A stretch of DNA of 64,000 bases from Chitinophagaceae bacterium (GTDB lineage: Bacteria > Bacteroidota > Bacteroidia > Chitinophagales > Chitinophagaceae), in the NCBI GenBank assembly GCA_947454235.1, contig CANGIY010000003.1, forward strand, positions 218,554 to 282,553, in the 5' to 3' direction. Position numbers and translations under genes: made by a program. The notes beneath the pieces were generated by a model. It ran no database searches and had not been told where the DNA came from. It worked only from the letters and a program-made list of their open reading frames with translations. Positions 12,701-19,307 of the stretch are shown piece after piece (position 1 is the stretch's first letter; the number at the start of each line of letters is the position of its first letter).

Positions 12701-15700
12701 GCATCAACAGTTGCAATTGCAGTATTGCTGCTTGCCCATGTACCACCTGTTGTACCTGTTGAAGTAAACGTAGTGTTAGCCGACTGACAAACAGAATCTG
12801 CACCGCTAACAACACCACCAACAGGAACAGGGTTAACAGTAGCGATAATATATGTTTTTGCTGTACCGCAAGCGTTAGTAACTGAATAGAAAATACTATC
12901 AGTACCCGCAGCAACACCTGTTACCAATCCTGCTGAGTTAACTGTAGCAATTGAAGTATTGAAGCTGCTCCAAGTTCCACCAGAAACCGAAGGTGTTACT
13001 GTTGCTGAAGTACCTGGGCACAAAATTGGAGTACCTGAAATGTTACCCGCATCAGGATTAGGCAATGTTGTAAAAGTTACTGAGTCAGTAGCTGTATTAC
13101 AAACATTTGTAACTGAATAATAAATTTTAGTAGTACCAGCAAATACTGAAGTTACAACACCGGTTGCACTAACTATAGCTACATCAGTATTTCCTGATGA
13201 CCATGTACCACCTGGGGTTGGATTAGTTAAAGTAGTAACCTGAGACTGACACAGTGAAGTAGTACCAGAGATAGTACCAACTGTTGCGAGCGTATTAACT
13301 ACAACACCTGCAGTATCGGTATGCGAACCACAAGAATTGGTAACTGTATAAGAAATGATTACTCGACCGCTTGCAACGCCGTGAACTGAACCAGTTGTTG
13401 AAACTGTCGCAATTGCTGCATTGGCACTTGACCAAACACCACCTGAAACTGATTCTGACAAAGCAGTGTTCGCACCAGGGCAAACTGACAATGTACCACT
13501 GATTACACCTGCACTTGGTAAAGGATTTACCTTAACTGTTTTACGTGCAATAGCAGTTCCGCAACCGTTGTTAATTGTATATTTAATAGTATCAACACCA
13601 CCGGCTACACCAGTAACAACACCCGAAGCATTTACAGTTGCAATAGCTGTAAATACACTGCTCCAAGAACCAGTAACCGAAGTATCGCTTAAGGTAATGG
13701 TGCTACCAACACAAACCGAATCAGTGCCAGTGATAGCGCCAACGATTGGAGTGCTCAATGGAACTGTAATTACAAACCTAGATACTGCTGTACCGCAAGT
13801 TTGAATTGCTGTATACTTAATAGTATCGACACCTGGTGCAACGCCAGTAACAACACCCGACGAGTTAACTGTTGCTACCGAAGTATTTGTACTGCTCCAG
13901 ATACCGCCTGTTACCGGGTCGGTTAAAGTCGTGGTTGAACCAGGACAAACCGTAGGTGAACCTGTAATTGTACCTGCACTGGCAGCAGCATTTACAGCAA
14001 GCGCCTCGCCTACTGAAACTGCACCACATGAACCTGTAACTGTGTAAGAGATATTCGTAGTTCCAAGAGCAACGCCTGTAACTAAACCTGTAGATGAGTT
14101 AACGGTTGCTACTGACGTATTCGTACTAGACCATGTACCACCCGGAGTTGGGTCGGTGAAAGTTGAAGTATCACCAGGGCAAAGACTAGCTGCACCCGAA
14201 ATAGCTGCAGGAGCAGGTAACGAAGTAATAGTAATTGCAAAAGCTGCTGATGAAGTTCCGCAAGCATTTGAAACAGTGTAACGTATAGTATCAACTCCAC
14301 CACGAACACCAGTAACCAAGCCCGCTGCGGTAACAGTAGCAATTGTTGTGCTATCACTGCTCCAAGTACCACCTGTAGTACCAGAAGAAGAAAGCGTAGT
14401 TGTTGCAGTCTGGCAAATTGTAGACGTACCAGTTATTGTGCCCGCATTTGGAGTAAGAATAACAGTATCAATATGGGTTGCTACAACAGTACCGCACGAT
14501 GCCGAGATTGTATATTTTACTGTATCGACACCTGCCGCAAGGCCAATCAAAGTCAAACCACCAGTGATGGTAGCCGCAGTTGTATTGGTATGAGACCATG
14601 TACCACCAGTAGTAGTATTAGATAAACTTATCGAAGAACCAGTACAAACCCTTGTTGGACCGGTGATGGTACCAGCAGTAGGAGAAGTTGTAATGGTTAA
14701 TACTTTAGTAACAACTGCTGTTCCGCAAGATGATGTTACTGTATATTTTAAGGTATCGACTCCTGAAGCAACTCCAGTTACTACACCAGTAGAAGGGTTA
14801 ACAGTTGCGAAAGAAGTATTTGTAACACTCCAAACACCACCTGCAACAGTATCAGTATAAGCTGAAGTTGAACCTGTACAAACATTACTTGCACCAACAA
14901 TGGTGCCGGCTCCAGTTGACGAACGAACTACTATAGCCTTTGTTGCGACCGTAGTTGCACAGACGTTTGTCTCGGTATATTTAATAGTATCAATACCTAC
15001 ACCTAAACCAGTAGCAACACCCGCTGTTGAAATGGTAGCAATCGATGTGTACACACTTGACCATGTACCCATTGTTGCAGTATCAGTATAGGTGGCATTA
15101 GACCCAACACATAATGTGTCCTGACCTACAATTGGAGCAACAACTGGCGGCGCAACAACCTGAATACTGTAAGCTACTGTTTGAGTTTGACTGATAGGAC
15201 AGCCATTATCAGTATAAGTAAAATAGAAAGGATAGGTTCCAGTAGCTACTGCAGTGTTGTTACCTGTAATATAAATAGTAGGGTGTGTAGTATTGTTATT
15301 CACAATTGACATGGTGCAGAATGAAGGAACACCTGTTGTTGTAACAATTACATTCCACGTAGTATCATAGGCTCTTGGCTTGATCAAGAATGAAAACGCA
15401 CCTGAATTATAACAACCACCAACGTCTGTTGAGTCAATTTGAGTTAATCCAACAACTGAATCTATTGCACCATAAGCCGCCCCTGTAGGGTCAGTCACCA
15501 CAAGGAATGTCATTTCCCTTTGTGATGTACCAACTTTAACACCGCTTCTATATTCCGCAATATTGTATACGATATCTGCGCGTTGAAGTGCATTGGGAAT
15601 AAAGTCAATTTGACCAGAATGCGTATTAAATGTAATAGGCGTTGAAACCAGCAAAGGTGCAGCGCCAGATGTACCACTTTGGTAAGTGATGGTACCACCA

Positions 15701-16398
15701 CCTGCAGTACAAGATGTACCTGTACCACCCGATGCGACGTTTACTAATTTGAAACTTAAACTATCTCCATCGGGGTCAGAACCACCTGGGTTATAACTAC
15801 AACTATGATTTAAGTAATAATATGGAGTAGGAATTACCGGAAGCGAAGGACTAGAGTTGGTATAAGTAGTATTATCGAGTGTATCGACCAACGATATTAC
15901 CGAACCGGTAGTGATATTAGTGATACTTGCAGTACGACCCGCCCCCGCTGCAGACCCCATGTTTCCGTTAAAAAGGAAACGCCAGTTTCTAGAGCGTGAA
16001 GGGATAGTATAAGTGCCCGTGTACACAAACTTTTTCACACCCGGAAGCGTTGAAGTTGTGCTGTGGCACTGCGTATTAGCCGTATCAGCATCACATACCG
16101 GAGTAACTTCCACCCCGGCTGTTGGCGCTTGAATTGCCAAACTAATGCTCGTTAAGTAAGTTCCACCATTGAAAATACAAATAAGCGGCGCAGCCGAAGG
16201 CAATGTCGCAAATGAGGATGCACCTGAAGGAGCGCAATCACCGAAAGCGGTCAAAGTGATTTGGTAAGTACTGTCCCGCAACCATCTGTACGAAAGATCC
16301 ATACCGTACAAGTGGCTGGCATTCGCTTTTGGTGAAGCAACAAGTAACATGATAGAGGTTAGGAGGCCACATAAGAGGCCGTTAATCATTTTTTTCAT
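3793..16398 (-). CDS. Giant T9SS-secreted adhesin-like protein with 46 Ig-like repeats
   Basis: This protein of about 4,201 residues is exported by Sec and then T9SS, and is probably a cell-surface adhesin or stalk protein. I chose the ATG at 16398 because MKKMINGLLCGLL begins a normal signal peptide ending ...PKANAS; the frame also allows a TTG at 16422. After the signal peptide comes a ~390-residue N-terminal region (SHLYGMDLSYRW..., later NPGGSDPDGDSLSF), a module typical of large secreted Bacteroidota proteins. Then follow 46 tandem BIG2/Ig-like repeats of about 77 residues with the pattern GTISGxxxVCxGxxxTL...SGGTWSSSNTxVATV...GVVTGVAxGxxxISYTVTNSCGT. Two different Ig-like domains (SFQWYRN, SYQWLRE) and a type A sorting domain (TTYPNPATNVIVID ... 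GMYLIKIY) close it. Binding target unknown. It has its own promoter box and terminator. Confidence 0.9.
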   Translation of the reverse strand: MKKMINGLLCGLLTSIMLLVASPKANASHLYGMDLSYRWLRDSTYQITLTAFGDCAPSGASSFATLPSAAPLICIFNGGTYLTSISLAIQAPTAGVEVTPVCDADTANTQCHSTTSTLPGVKKFVYTGTYTIPSRSRNWRFLFNGNMGSAAGAGRTASITNITTGSVISLVDTLDNTTYTNSSPSLPVIPTPYYYLNHSCSYNPGGSDPDGDSLSFKLVNVASGGTGTSCTAGGGTITYQSGTSGAAPLLVSTPITFNTHSGQIDFIPNALQRADIVYNIAEYRSGVKVGTSQREMTFLVVTDPTGAAYGAIDSVVGLTQIDSTDVGGCYNSGAFSFLIKPRAYDTTWNVIVTTTGVPSFCTMSIVNNNTTHPTIYITGNNTAVATGTYPFYFTYTDNGCPISQTQTVAYSIQVVAPPVVAPIVGQDTLCVGSNATYTDTATMGTWSSVYTSIATISTAGVATGLGVGIDTIKYTETNVCATTVATKAIVVRSSTGAGTIVGASNVCTGSTSAYTDTVAGGVWSVTNTSFATVNPSTGVVTGVASGVDTLKYTVTSSCGTAVVTKVLTITTSPTAGTITGPTRVCTGSSISLSNTTTGGTWSHTNTTAATITGGLTLIGLAAGVDTVKYTISASCGTVVATHIDTVILTPNAGTITGTSTICQTATTTLSSSGTTGGTWSSDSTTIATVTAAGLVTGVRGGVDTIRYTVSNACGTSSAAFAITITSLPAPAAISGAASLCPGDTSTFTDPTPGGTWSSTNTSVATVNSSTGLVTGVALGTTNISYTVTGSCGAVSVGEALAVNAAASAGTITGSPTVCPGSTTTLTDPVTGGIWSSTNTSVATVNSSGVVTGVAPGVDTIKYTAIQTCGTAVSRFVITVPLSTPIVGAITGTDSVCVGSTITLSDTSVTGSWSSVFTAIATVNASGVVTGVAGGVDTIKYTINNGCGTAIARKTVKVNPLPSAGVISGTLSVCPGANTALSESVSGGVWSSANAAIATVSTTGSVHGVASGRVIISYTVTNSCGSHTDTAGVVVNTLATVGTISGTTSLCQSQVTTLTNPTPGGTWSSGNTDVAIVSATGVVTSVFAGTTKIYYSVTNVCNTATDSVTFTTLPNPDAGNISGTPILCPGTSATVTPSVSGGTWSSFNTSIATVNSAGLVTGVAAGTDSIFYSVTNACGTAKTYIIATVNPVPVGGVVSGADSVCQSANTTFTSTGTTGGTWASSNTAIATVDASGVVYGVGTGSVNITYNITNSCGTASSNKSIFVKPLPSTGSISGASTICPTGSTILSDAVSGGTWSSSNTSVATINTTGTVTAVGSGSTTISYSLTNACGTSAATLAFTVSNPPSAGVITGSPTVCTGSSITLSDTVSGGTWSVSNSNGTINSAGLFGGLSNGLDTVTYTVTTSCGTSSTTFVVTVGAPTSAGTITGPNTVLIGNTITLSNTTTGGTWSSRNTLIATVGSTTGVVGGVSNGTTLITYSLASSCGTAIATYSVTVCPAPNAGAISGSTTVCLGSPVTLTESVSGGTWVVTNGNATISATGTVTAVVTGTTDTVLYIVSNACASDTARQVETISTTPDAGAISGVTTICQSATASLTETVSGGTWSSSNTAVATVNSVSGSVTGTGGGSVNITYTVTNACGSATNVFPMTVTATPNGGTISGPSIVCIGSSITLTDATTGGTWSSTNTAVATVDATGNVTGVGTGATTISYTVTNSCGTAAATATVNVFTAPNAGTLSGATVICIGGTSTLSSTSAGGTWSSTTTSVATVGSASGLVGGVAAGTSLISYTVTTGCGSATDTTTVTVNATATGGTISGPSNVCIGSTATLTDPVAGGTWSSGTPSVATISSTGDVTGVATGSTIITYTVSSICGTASATYTVNVSPAPNAGTISGSSPLCQGSTATFTDAASGGTWSSSDVTVATVGATGTVGGVAGGSVTISYSVTTACSTAVATFPLTVNPLPVAGTISGASAVCIGLTTTLTETATGGTWSSTNTAAATVDAGGVVTGVGAGSTTISYTVTNSCGTVAATKAITVSAAPNAGAISGTTTVCAGLTSTLSETVSGGAWTSGSTAVATVNASGVVTAVSGGTTTISYTVATACSTAVATTSFLVNPLPNAGSISGSGSICVGANTTLTPSVSGGSWSTSDATVASVNASGTVTGVGGGSATISYSVTNSCGTANATFAITVGTGPSAGTISGASSICTGTASSYTETVSGGTWSSSNPSVASVSSTGTVSAFSAGSVTLSYSVSASCGSSVATLPITVLLTPSTVAAISGPSSLCVGTSGTYSDATTGGTWSSSNTSVATINSSTGIANGTGAGSAVITYSITNTCGSAQATTSVTVSPLATSGTITGTTTFCAGTSNTFTETVSGGTWSSSNTAVATVSPSGVVTGVSGGSATISYSISGSCGSAFAVAPVTILPAPDAGTISGASAVCVGSTIALTETSSTGTWSSTNTAVATVSGSGVVTGVGIGTATISYTATNSCGTVAATRTITVDIAAFAGSISGASTVCQGASTTFTAGTPGGTWSTSSASIATVNTSGIVTGVAGGSVTVSYTVTTGCSSASATSSLTVNPLPSAGTIGGRSTACIGASYTFTETVSGGTWSTSAASVATVSPSGVVTGVAAGSATISYTTVNSCGSSTATFAVAVSAGRSAGTITGTPNVCIGATSTLADAVSGGVWSSSNPSAVSVSSSGVIYGVSNGTATISYSVASTCDTSVATISAASNPFPSAGTIVGPTNVCLGTPVTYVDTTAGGVWSSGTPSIATVSSTGVVTGLTTGTVNIYYSVTNACGATNVTVSVHVLAPTSVAAITGTTTVCPGATSTLSDATSGGSWSSSDSSIARMSSTGILTGVATGSATISYGVSTSCGMVYSTTTATVRSATNAGTISGAATLCAGATASMTETVSGGVWSSSNTSIATISTTGTVTGVAGGVDTIVYTVSGICGSASATKVINITPATTAGTIAGTSTVCVGLTTGLSSGVSGGTWSSSNTARATVSSTGVVSGVTTGAVTISYTVTGACGTAVATFPMTVSTTPDEGYITGTTILCAGSTTGLTESVTGGTWSSGATAIATVSSTGVVTGVAGGNVIISYTVTGACGTAVATAYMTVRPLPDAGSIAGTSTTCVGTTSALVDTFGGGAGAWTSSNTSVATVSASGVVTAVAAGTSTISYTLTNSCGSTSATLAFTVTSAPTSAGTITGPSSVCPGATIALSDAVSGGSWTSSNSSVAGVNSAGVVNGVAAGTATISYTITNACGTISTSTTITVNSSTTAGTISGPSAVCSGSSITLTDATTGGTWSSSDASIATVSTTGDVTGVAGGTVTISYTTTGICGTASATYAVTVTATPAPSAISGASTVCEGTTTTLTDALTGGTWTSSDASVAIVSTSGDVYGAGTGSATITYTVTSGACSASVTHAITVSPAPSAGSFSGATTTVCAGSAITLSSSVSGGTWTSGDASVATVSSTGAVTGVTAGATNISYSVTNSCGTATISVLVNVNPTPVAPSVSGATSMCVGSAVAMTTTGTGGAWSSSNTAVASVDASGNVYGVAGGTSSISYTVTNAFGCSASGIQMDTIVAPPTVAAISGTSHVCQYGTSTLSDATTGGSWSSSDVTLATISTTGVVTGVNPGAVTITYTVGASGCYSMVTFEDTVIAAPAAGSISGPSAVCAGSSITLTETLSTGSWYSGNVAVATVDAAGSVTGVAAGVDTIYYVVTGTYGCTSAASAIVTVNAIPTVATITGSSNACLGSSITLSDATAGGSWSSSVTTVATVSATGSVYGVALGATTITYSVTTSGCTGYATMAVTVRDLPTVSAITGASSVCAGATTTFVDTTAGGTWSTSDASIASVNTAGVVSGVAGGSATITYTVTNTYGCSAAATAGITVNTGGSVAAITGAGVLCAGSSITLNDATAGGTWSSSDTSIARVNASGVVTGGTAGIVTITYTVGASSGCPAFATHRDTVRDLAGTLVPATGFLEICHGNPVTMSVTTTATSFQWYRNTTAVAGATTSSYTSDSTGSFTVTISDAVCVRTLGTVAVLRNITPVVHQGGGDTLYVTGGVYFSYQWLREGGIIAGATNATYNYVMSGHYSVVVADGFGCADTSNVLPLGVVSVNNGMAITTYPNPATNVIVIDAPVKVNISIMNMEGKELIAQYGATSVDVTNLASGMYLIKIYDENNNLLKTDKFIKAD
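4471..15144 (-). repeat. 46-copy tandem array of ~77-residue Ig-like coding repeats
   Basis: I counted 46 consecutive units of roughly 230 bp each inside the giant gene. Nearly every unit keeps a Trp (GGTWSS), a hydrophobic ISYTV strand and two Cys (VCxG near the start, CGT near the end), expected to form one disulfide per domain after export. Units 1-7 often carry GVDTIKYT instead of GxxTISYT, and units 41-46 have (Y/F)GC or SGC in place of SCGT. Copies differ at many synonymous positions, so the array is old rather than freshly expanded. Exact unit boundaries are approximate. Confidence 0.9.
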
Positions 16399-16521
16399 AG
16401 ACTTTTCGGTAGAATTGAACAATGATATTTACAGTTTGTTTTTCAAAGTAATTATGAATATAGCATTTTTTGATGCAAATACCCACCTCATGTTTTTCAA
16501 CAAAACATAGTTAGGCAAGAA

Positions 16522-16529
16522 CAAAGGTA
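16522..16529 (-). promoter_or_regulatory. Bacteroidota -7 promoter box for the giant adhesin gene
   Basis: The minus strand reads TACCTTTG, an exact match to TAnnTTTG, about 125 nt before the ATG at 16398. No clear -33 TTG element is at the right distance. Confidence 0.45.
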
Positions 16530-16747
16530 ATTTTTTTTGTTAAATATAAAACCCGGCTGGCACAATCCTGAGAAAAAAAGTAAAAGATTTTATTGTAGCG
16601 GTGCATTTCTGTGTGATATCGGTTTACAATTATAAATCAGGAATTAATCAATGACAAATCAGGTGAATAAAAGTTTAATTTAAACCGCTTGTTTTGTTTT
16701 ATGAAGGCTGTTTTTCCACCTTAATTTTCTGTCGTGACAAAATGCAA
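16530..16747. other. AT-rich divergent intergenic region
   Basis: The whole gap between the divergent starts at 16398 and 16790 is 391 bases. Apart from a -7 box for each direction I see only AT-rich sequence, with no RNA gene, repeat or small reading frame that can be supported. Confidence 0.5.
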
Positions 16748-16755
16748 TATTTTTG
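16748..16755 (+). promoter_or_regulatory. Bacteroidota -7 promoter box before the Gfo/Idh/MocA gene
   Basis: TATTTTTG matches TAnnTTTG exactly and lies 34 nt before the proposed TTG start at 16790. The -33 element is not obvious. Confidence 0.5.
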
Positions 16756-16789
16756 CACAATATCAGTTGATTAAGCAAAAGCAAAAGCA

Positions 16790-17806
16790 TTGAACGCTCC
16801 CTTAAAATTCGCAATAGTTGGTTTTGGCAATATTGGTCAAAGGCACGCAAAACACATCCAGTCTAATCAGGACACACAACTAGTTGCGGTATGCGATATT
16901 TCTTCTATACGCCGACAAGAAATACCTGATGGCATTGCGAAATTTGAAACTCTCGAATCAATGCTGACAATCGATTTTGACGTGCTTTGCGTTTGCACAC
17001 CAAATTTTTTACACGAACCACACACTATTGCCAGCCTCAACGCTGGAAGACATGTAGTAGTGGAAAAACCAATGGCACTTTCGGTACAGGAATGTGAAAA
17101 TATGATTGCTGCCGCTGACGCTAGTAAAAAGAAAATCTTCGCAGTAAAACAGAACAGATACAACCCGCCTGTTGCGGAAGTCAAACAACTCATAGAAAAC
17201 AACGGCTTGGGCAAAATATTTTTGGTTCAGGTCAATTGCTTCTGGAATCGCGGAGACAGTTACTATGCTGAAAGCGACTGGCGAGGAAAGAAACAAAAAG
17301 ACGGAGGATGCCTGTTTACGCAGTTCAGCCATTTTATTGATATTCTCTACTACCTCAATGGCCCTATACGCTCGTCTCAAGGATTGATTCAAAATTTCGG
17401 ACATCAACACAATACCGAACTGGAAGATACAGGTTCCTTCGTAATGAACGCAGAAAACGATTCCATCGTCAATTTCAATTTCACAACATGCAGCTATAAT
17501 AAAAACATGGAGGGTTCTATTACGCTTATTGGAGAGAAAGGCACTGTAAAAATTGGAGGACAATACCTGAATACCATAGAATATCAACAATTAGCCGGCG
17601 AAAAACTTCCCGATATTAACATTACCGCAAAAGCTAATAACTATGGACTCTATCAAGGCTCTATGAGCAATCACGATAAAGTGATTGAAAATGTGGTAGA
17701 TGTATTGCTTAAGAACGGTAAAATTATGACTACCGCTATTGAAGGTATGGAGGTTGTAAAAACGATAGAAACCATGTATAACCACGCGACCATGTGCTCC
17801 ATTTAA
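16790..17806 (+). CDS. Gfo/Idh/MocA family NAD(P)-dependent oxidoreductase
   Basis: Members oxidise or reduce a sugar or sugar-nucleotide hydroxyl using a bound nicotinamide cofactor. The Rossmann glycine motif GFGNIGQRHAKHI is at residues 12-24, and the family hallmark EKP (VVVEKPMAL) lies near 92-100. The C-terminal alpha/beta domain includes DGGCLFTQFSHFIDIL, where the catalytic His of the family is expected. The length of 338 residues is normal. The only plausible start is TTG at 16790: a TAA lies six codons upstream in frame, and the Rossmann motif begins within the first dozen residues. The pattern resembles WlbA/WbpB-like UDP-sugar dehydrogenases, but no surface-sugar cluster is adjacent, so the substrate is unknown. 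Confidence 0.85.
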   Translation: MNAPLKFAIVGFGNIGQRHAKHIQSNQDTQLVAVCDISSIRRQEIPDGIAKFETLESMLTIDFDVLCVCTPNFLHEPHTIASLNAGRHVVVEKPMALSVQECENMIAAADASKKKIFAVKQNRYNPPVAEVKQLIENNGLGKIFLVQVNCFWNRGDSYYAESDWRGKKQKDGGCLFTQFSHFIDILYYLNGPIRSSQGLIQNFGHQHNTELEDTGSFVMNAENDSIVNFNFTTCSYNKNMEGSITLIGEKGTVKIGGQYLNTIEYQQLAGEKLPDINITAKANNYGLYQGSMSNHDKVIENVVDVLLKNGKIMTTAIEGMEVVKTIETMYNHATMCSI

Positions 17807-18095
17807 ATACAAATCATTTAAAGACAAAACGTTTCACATTAAACAAATACATAATTTTAATTTTACCTTTTCAAATACCAATTTTTTCGCTATTTTTTTT
17901 CTTTAATTCGTAACAACACTACTAACAATAGGGAATAGTGTATTTACATATAATTTCCTGTCTTATTTATCAATTTCAATCAACCTTAAAAATACACCGA
18001 AAACAACTTATTAACAAATTGAGATTCTAATCACCTTCGTGTGTTCTAGACGGTAAATTAATCCGATATTTGGTATACAAAAATACATCCACTTT

Positions 18096-19223
18096 ATGTT
18101 TAGTTATTGGGAAGAACAGAGCTTCGTACATTATGACCACGTAATAATAGGAGCCGGAATTGTAGGTCTATCAGTTGGAATAGAACTTAAAAAGAAATAC
18201 CCTGATCAAGCTGTTTTGGTGCTCGAGAGGGGATTGATACCTACGGGTGCCAGCACACGTAATGCGGGCTTTGCTTGTATGGGCAGCCTCACCGAGATTT
18301 TAGACGACCTCCAAAACACAAAGGAATCAACCGTTGTACAGATATTTGAATGGCGAAAACGCGGGCTAGAAATGCTCAGGGAACGCCTGGGGGATGCAAA
18401 AATTGGATATGCCCAAAATGGCAGCCACGAACTCATTGCTGAAAAAGATTTGGATGCTTTGGGTAATATGGAATATGTTAACTGGATATTGAAAAATATA
18501 GCCGGCAAACCATCATTTCGTAGGTGCGACGAACGAATTGCAGACTTTGGCTTTTCTACTTCTTCAACAGCAGCCTTAATTGAGAACACCAATGAAGGTG
18601 AATTACATACAGGTAAAATGATGCGTGCCCTCATTGAATACGCAAACAAACAAGGTGTTGAAATTCGTACTGGTGCCGACGTAGACAAATACGAAGAATC
18701 GGCAAACCGTGTTACAATTTCTCTCAAAGACCGCTTCAGAAAAACTGCCTATACACTGGAGTGTTCAACACTCAGTCTTTGCACAAATGCCTTTACAAAA
18801 GATCTAATGAAAAAGGCAGAAGCAACACCGGGCAGGGGGCAAATTCTAATAACTAAGCCAATAGAAAACCTAAAATTCAAAGGTATATTCCACATTGATA
18901 AAGGGTACTACTACTTTAGAGAACTGGATGGAAGAATTTTAATTGGCGGCGGAAGAAACAGCGACATTTCAGGAGAAACTACTACAGATTTCGACACAAG
19001 CAATAAAATACAAAAACTACTTGAACAAAAATTGAGTGAGCAAATAATACCGGGAGTAAAATTTGAAGTAGAGCAACGCTGGTCAGGCATTATGGCTTTT
19101 GGCGAAACAAAAAAGCCAGTTGTTCAACAATTTACAGACAGGGTGTACGGCGCATTCAAAATGGGCGGAATGGGCGTTGCACTAGGCAGCTATTGCGCTA
19201 AAGAACTCGCAGCTATTATCTAG
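18096..19223 (+). CDS. FAD-dependent oxidoreductase of the DAO (D-amino-acid oxidase) family
   Basis: This is a flavoprotein likely to oxidise an amine or amino acid. The dinucleotide-binding motif GAGIVGLSVGIEL is near residues 18-30, ending with the ribose-binding Glu in VLVLERG. STRNAGFACMGS, the FAD-contacting segment of glycine-oxidase/GlpA-like enzymes, lies near 53-64. The C-terminal RWSGIMAFGETKKPVV ... GGMGVALGSYCAKELA is the second FAD-binding part of the DAO fold. The length of 375 residues is typical. There is no signal peptide, so it is cytoplasmic. It is monocistronic as far as can be seen and shares a bidirectional terminator with the convergent gene downstream. Substrate cannot be told from sequence. 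Confidence 0.85.
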   Translation: MFSYWEEQSFVHYDHVIIGAGIVGLSVGIELKKKYPDQAVLVLERGLIPTGASTRNAGFACMGSLTEILDDLQNTKESTVVQIFEWRKRGLEMLRERLGDAKIGYAQNGSHELIAEKDLDALGNMEYVNWILKNIAGKPSFRRCDERIADFGFSTSSTAALIENTNEGELHTGKMMRALIEYANKQGVEIRTGADVDKYEESANRVTISLKDRFRKTAYTLECSTLSLCTNAFTKDLMKKAEATPGRGQILITKPIENLKFKGIFHIDKGYYYFRELDGRILIGGGRNSDISGETTTDFDTSNKIQKLLEQKLSEQIIPGVKFEVEQRWSGIMAFGETKKPVVQQFTDRVYGAFKMGGMGVALGSYCAKELAAII

Positions 19224-19250
19224 TTCTAAAACAGAAAATTTTAAAAAACT

Positions 19251-19287
19251 AAAAGGAGCGCCTTCAAATCGAAAGCGCTCCTTTTTT
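19251..19287. terminator. Bidirectional terminator between convergent genes
   Basis: AAAAGGAGCGC and GCGCTCCTTTTTT form a 7-bp GC stem flanked by A and T runs. It serves the flavoprotein gene on the plus strand and the T9SS protein gene ending at 19308 on the minus strand. Confidence 0.85.
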
Positions 19288-19307
19288 ATGAATGAAAACG
19301 TAAACTA

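Noticed and set aside
4471..15144. Long periodic repeat that could be mistaken for a CRISPR or satellite array
   Set aside because: The period is ~230 bp, stays in one open frame with protein-level conservation and has no short identical repeat with unique spacers. It encodes Ig-like domains.
17009..17590. 193-codon minus-strand frame across the Gfo/Idh/MocA gene
   Set aside because: The plus-strand product has the Rossmann and EKP motifs; the antisense product has no recognisable domain.
18206..18727. 173-codon minus-strand frame across the FAD oxidoreductase gene
   Set aside because: Shadow frame; the sense product has clear FAD-binding motifs.
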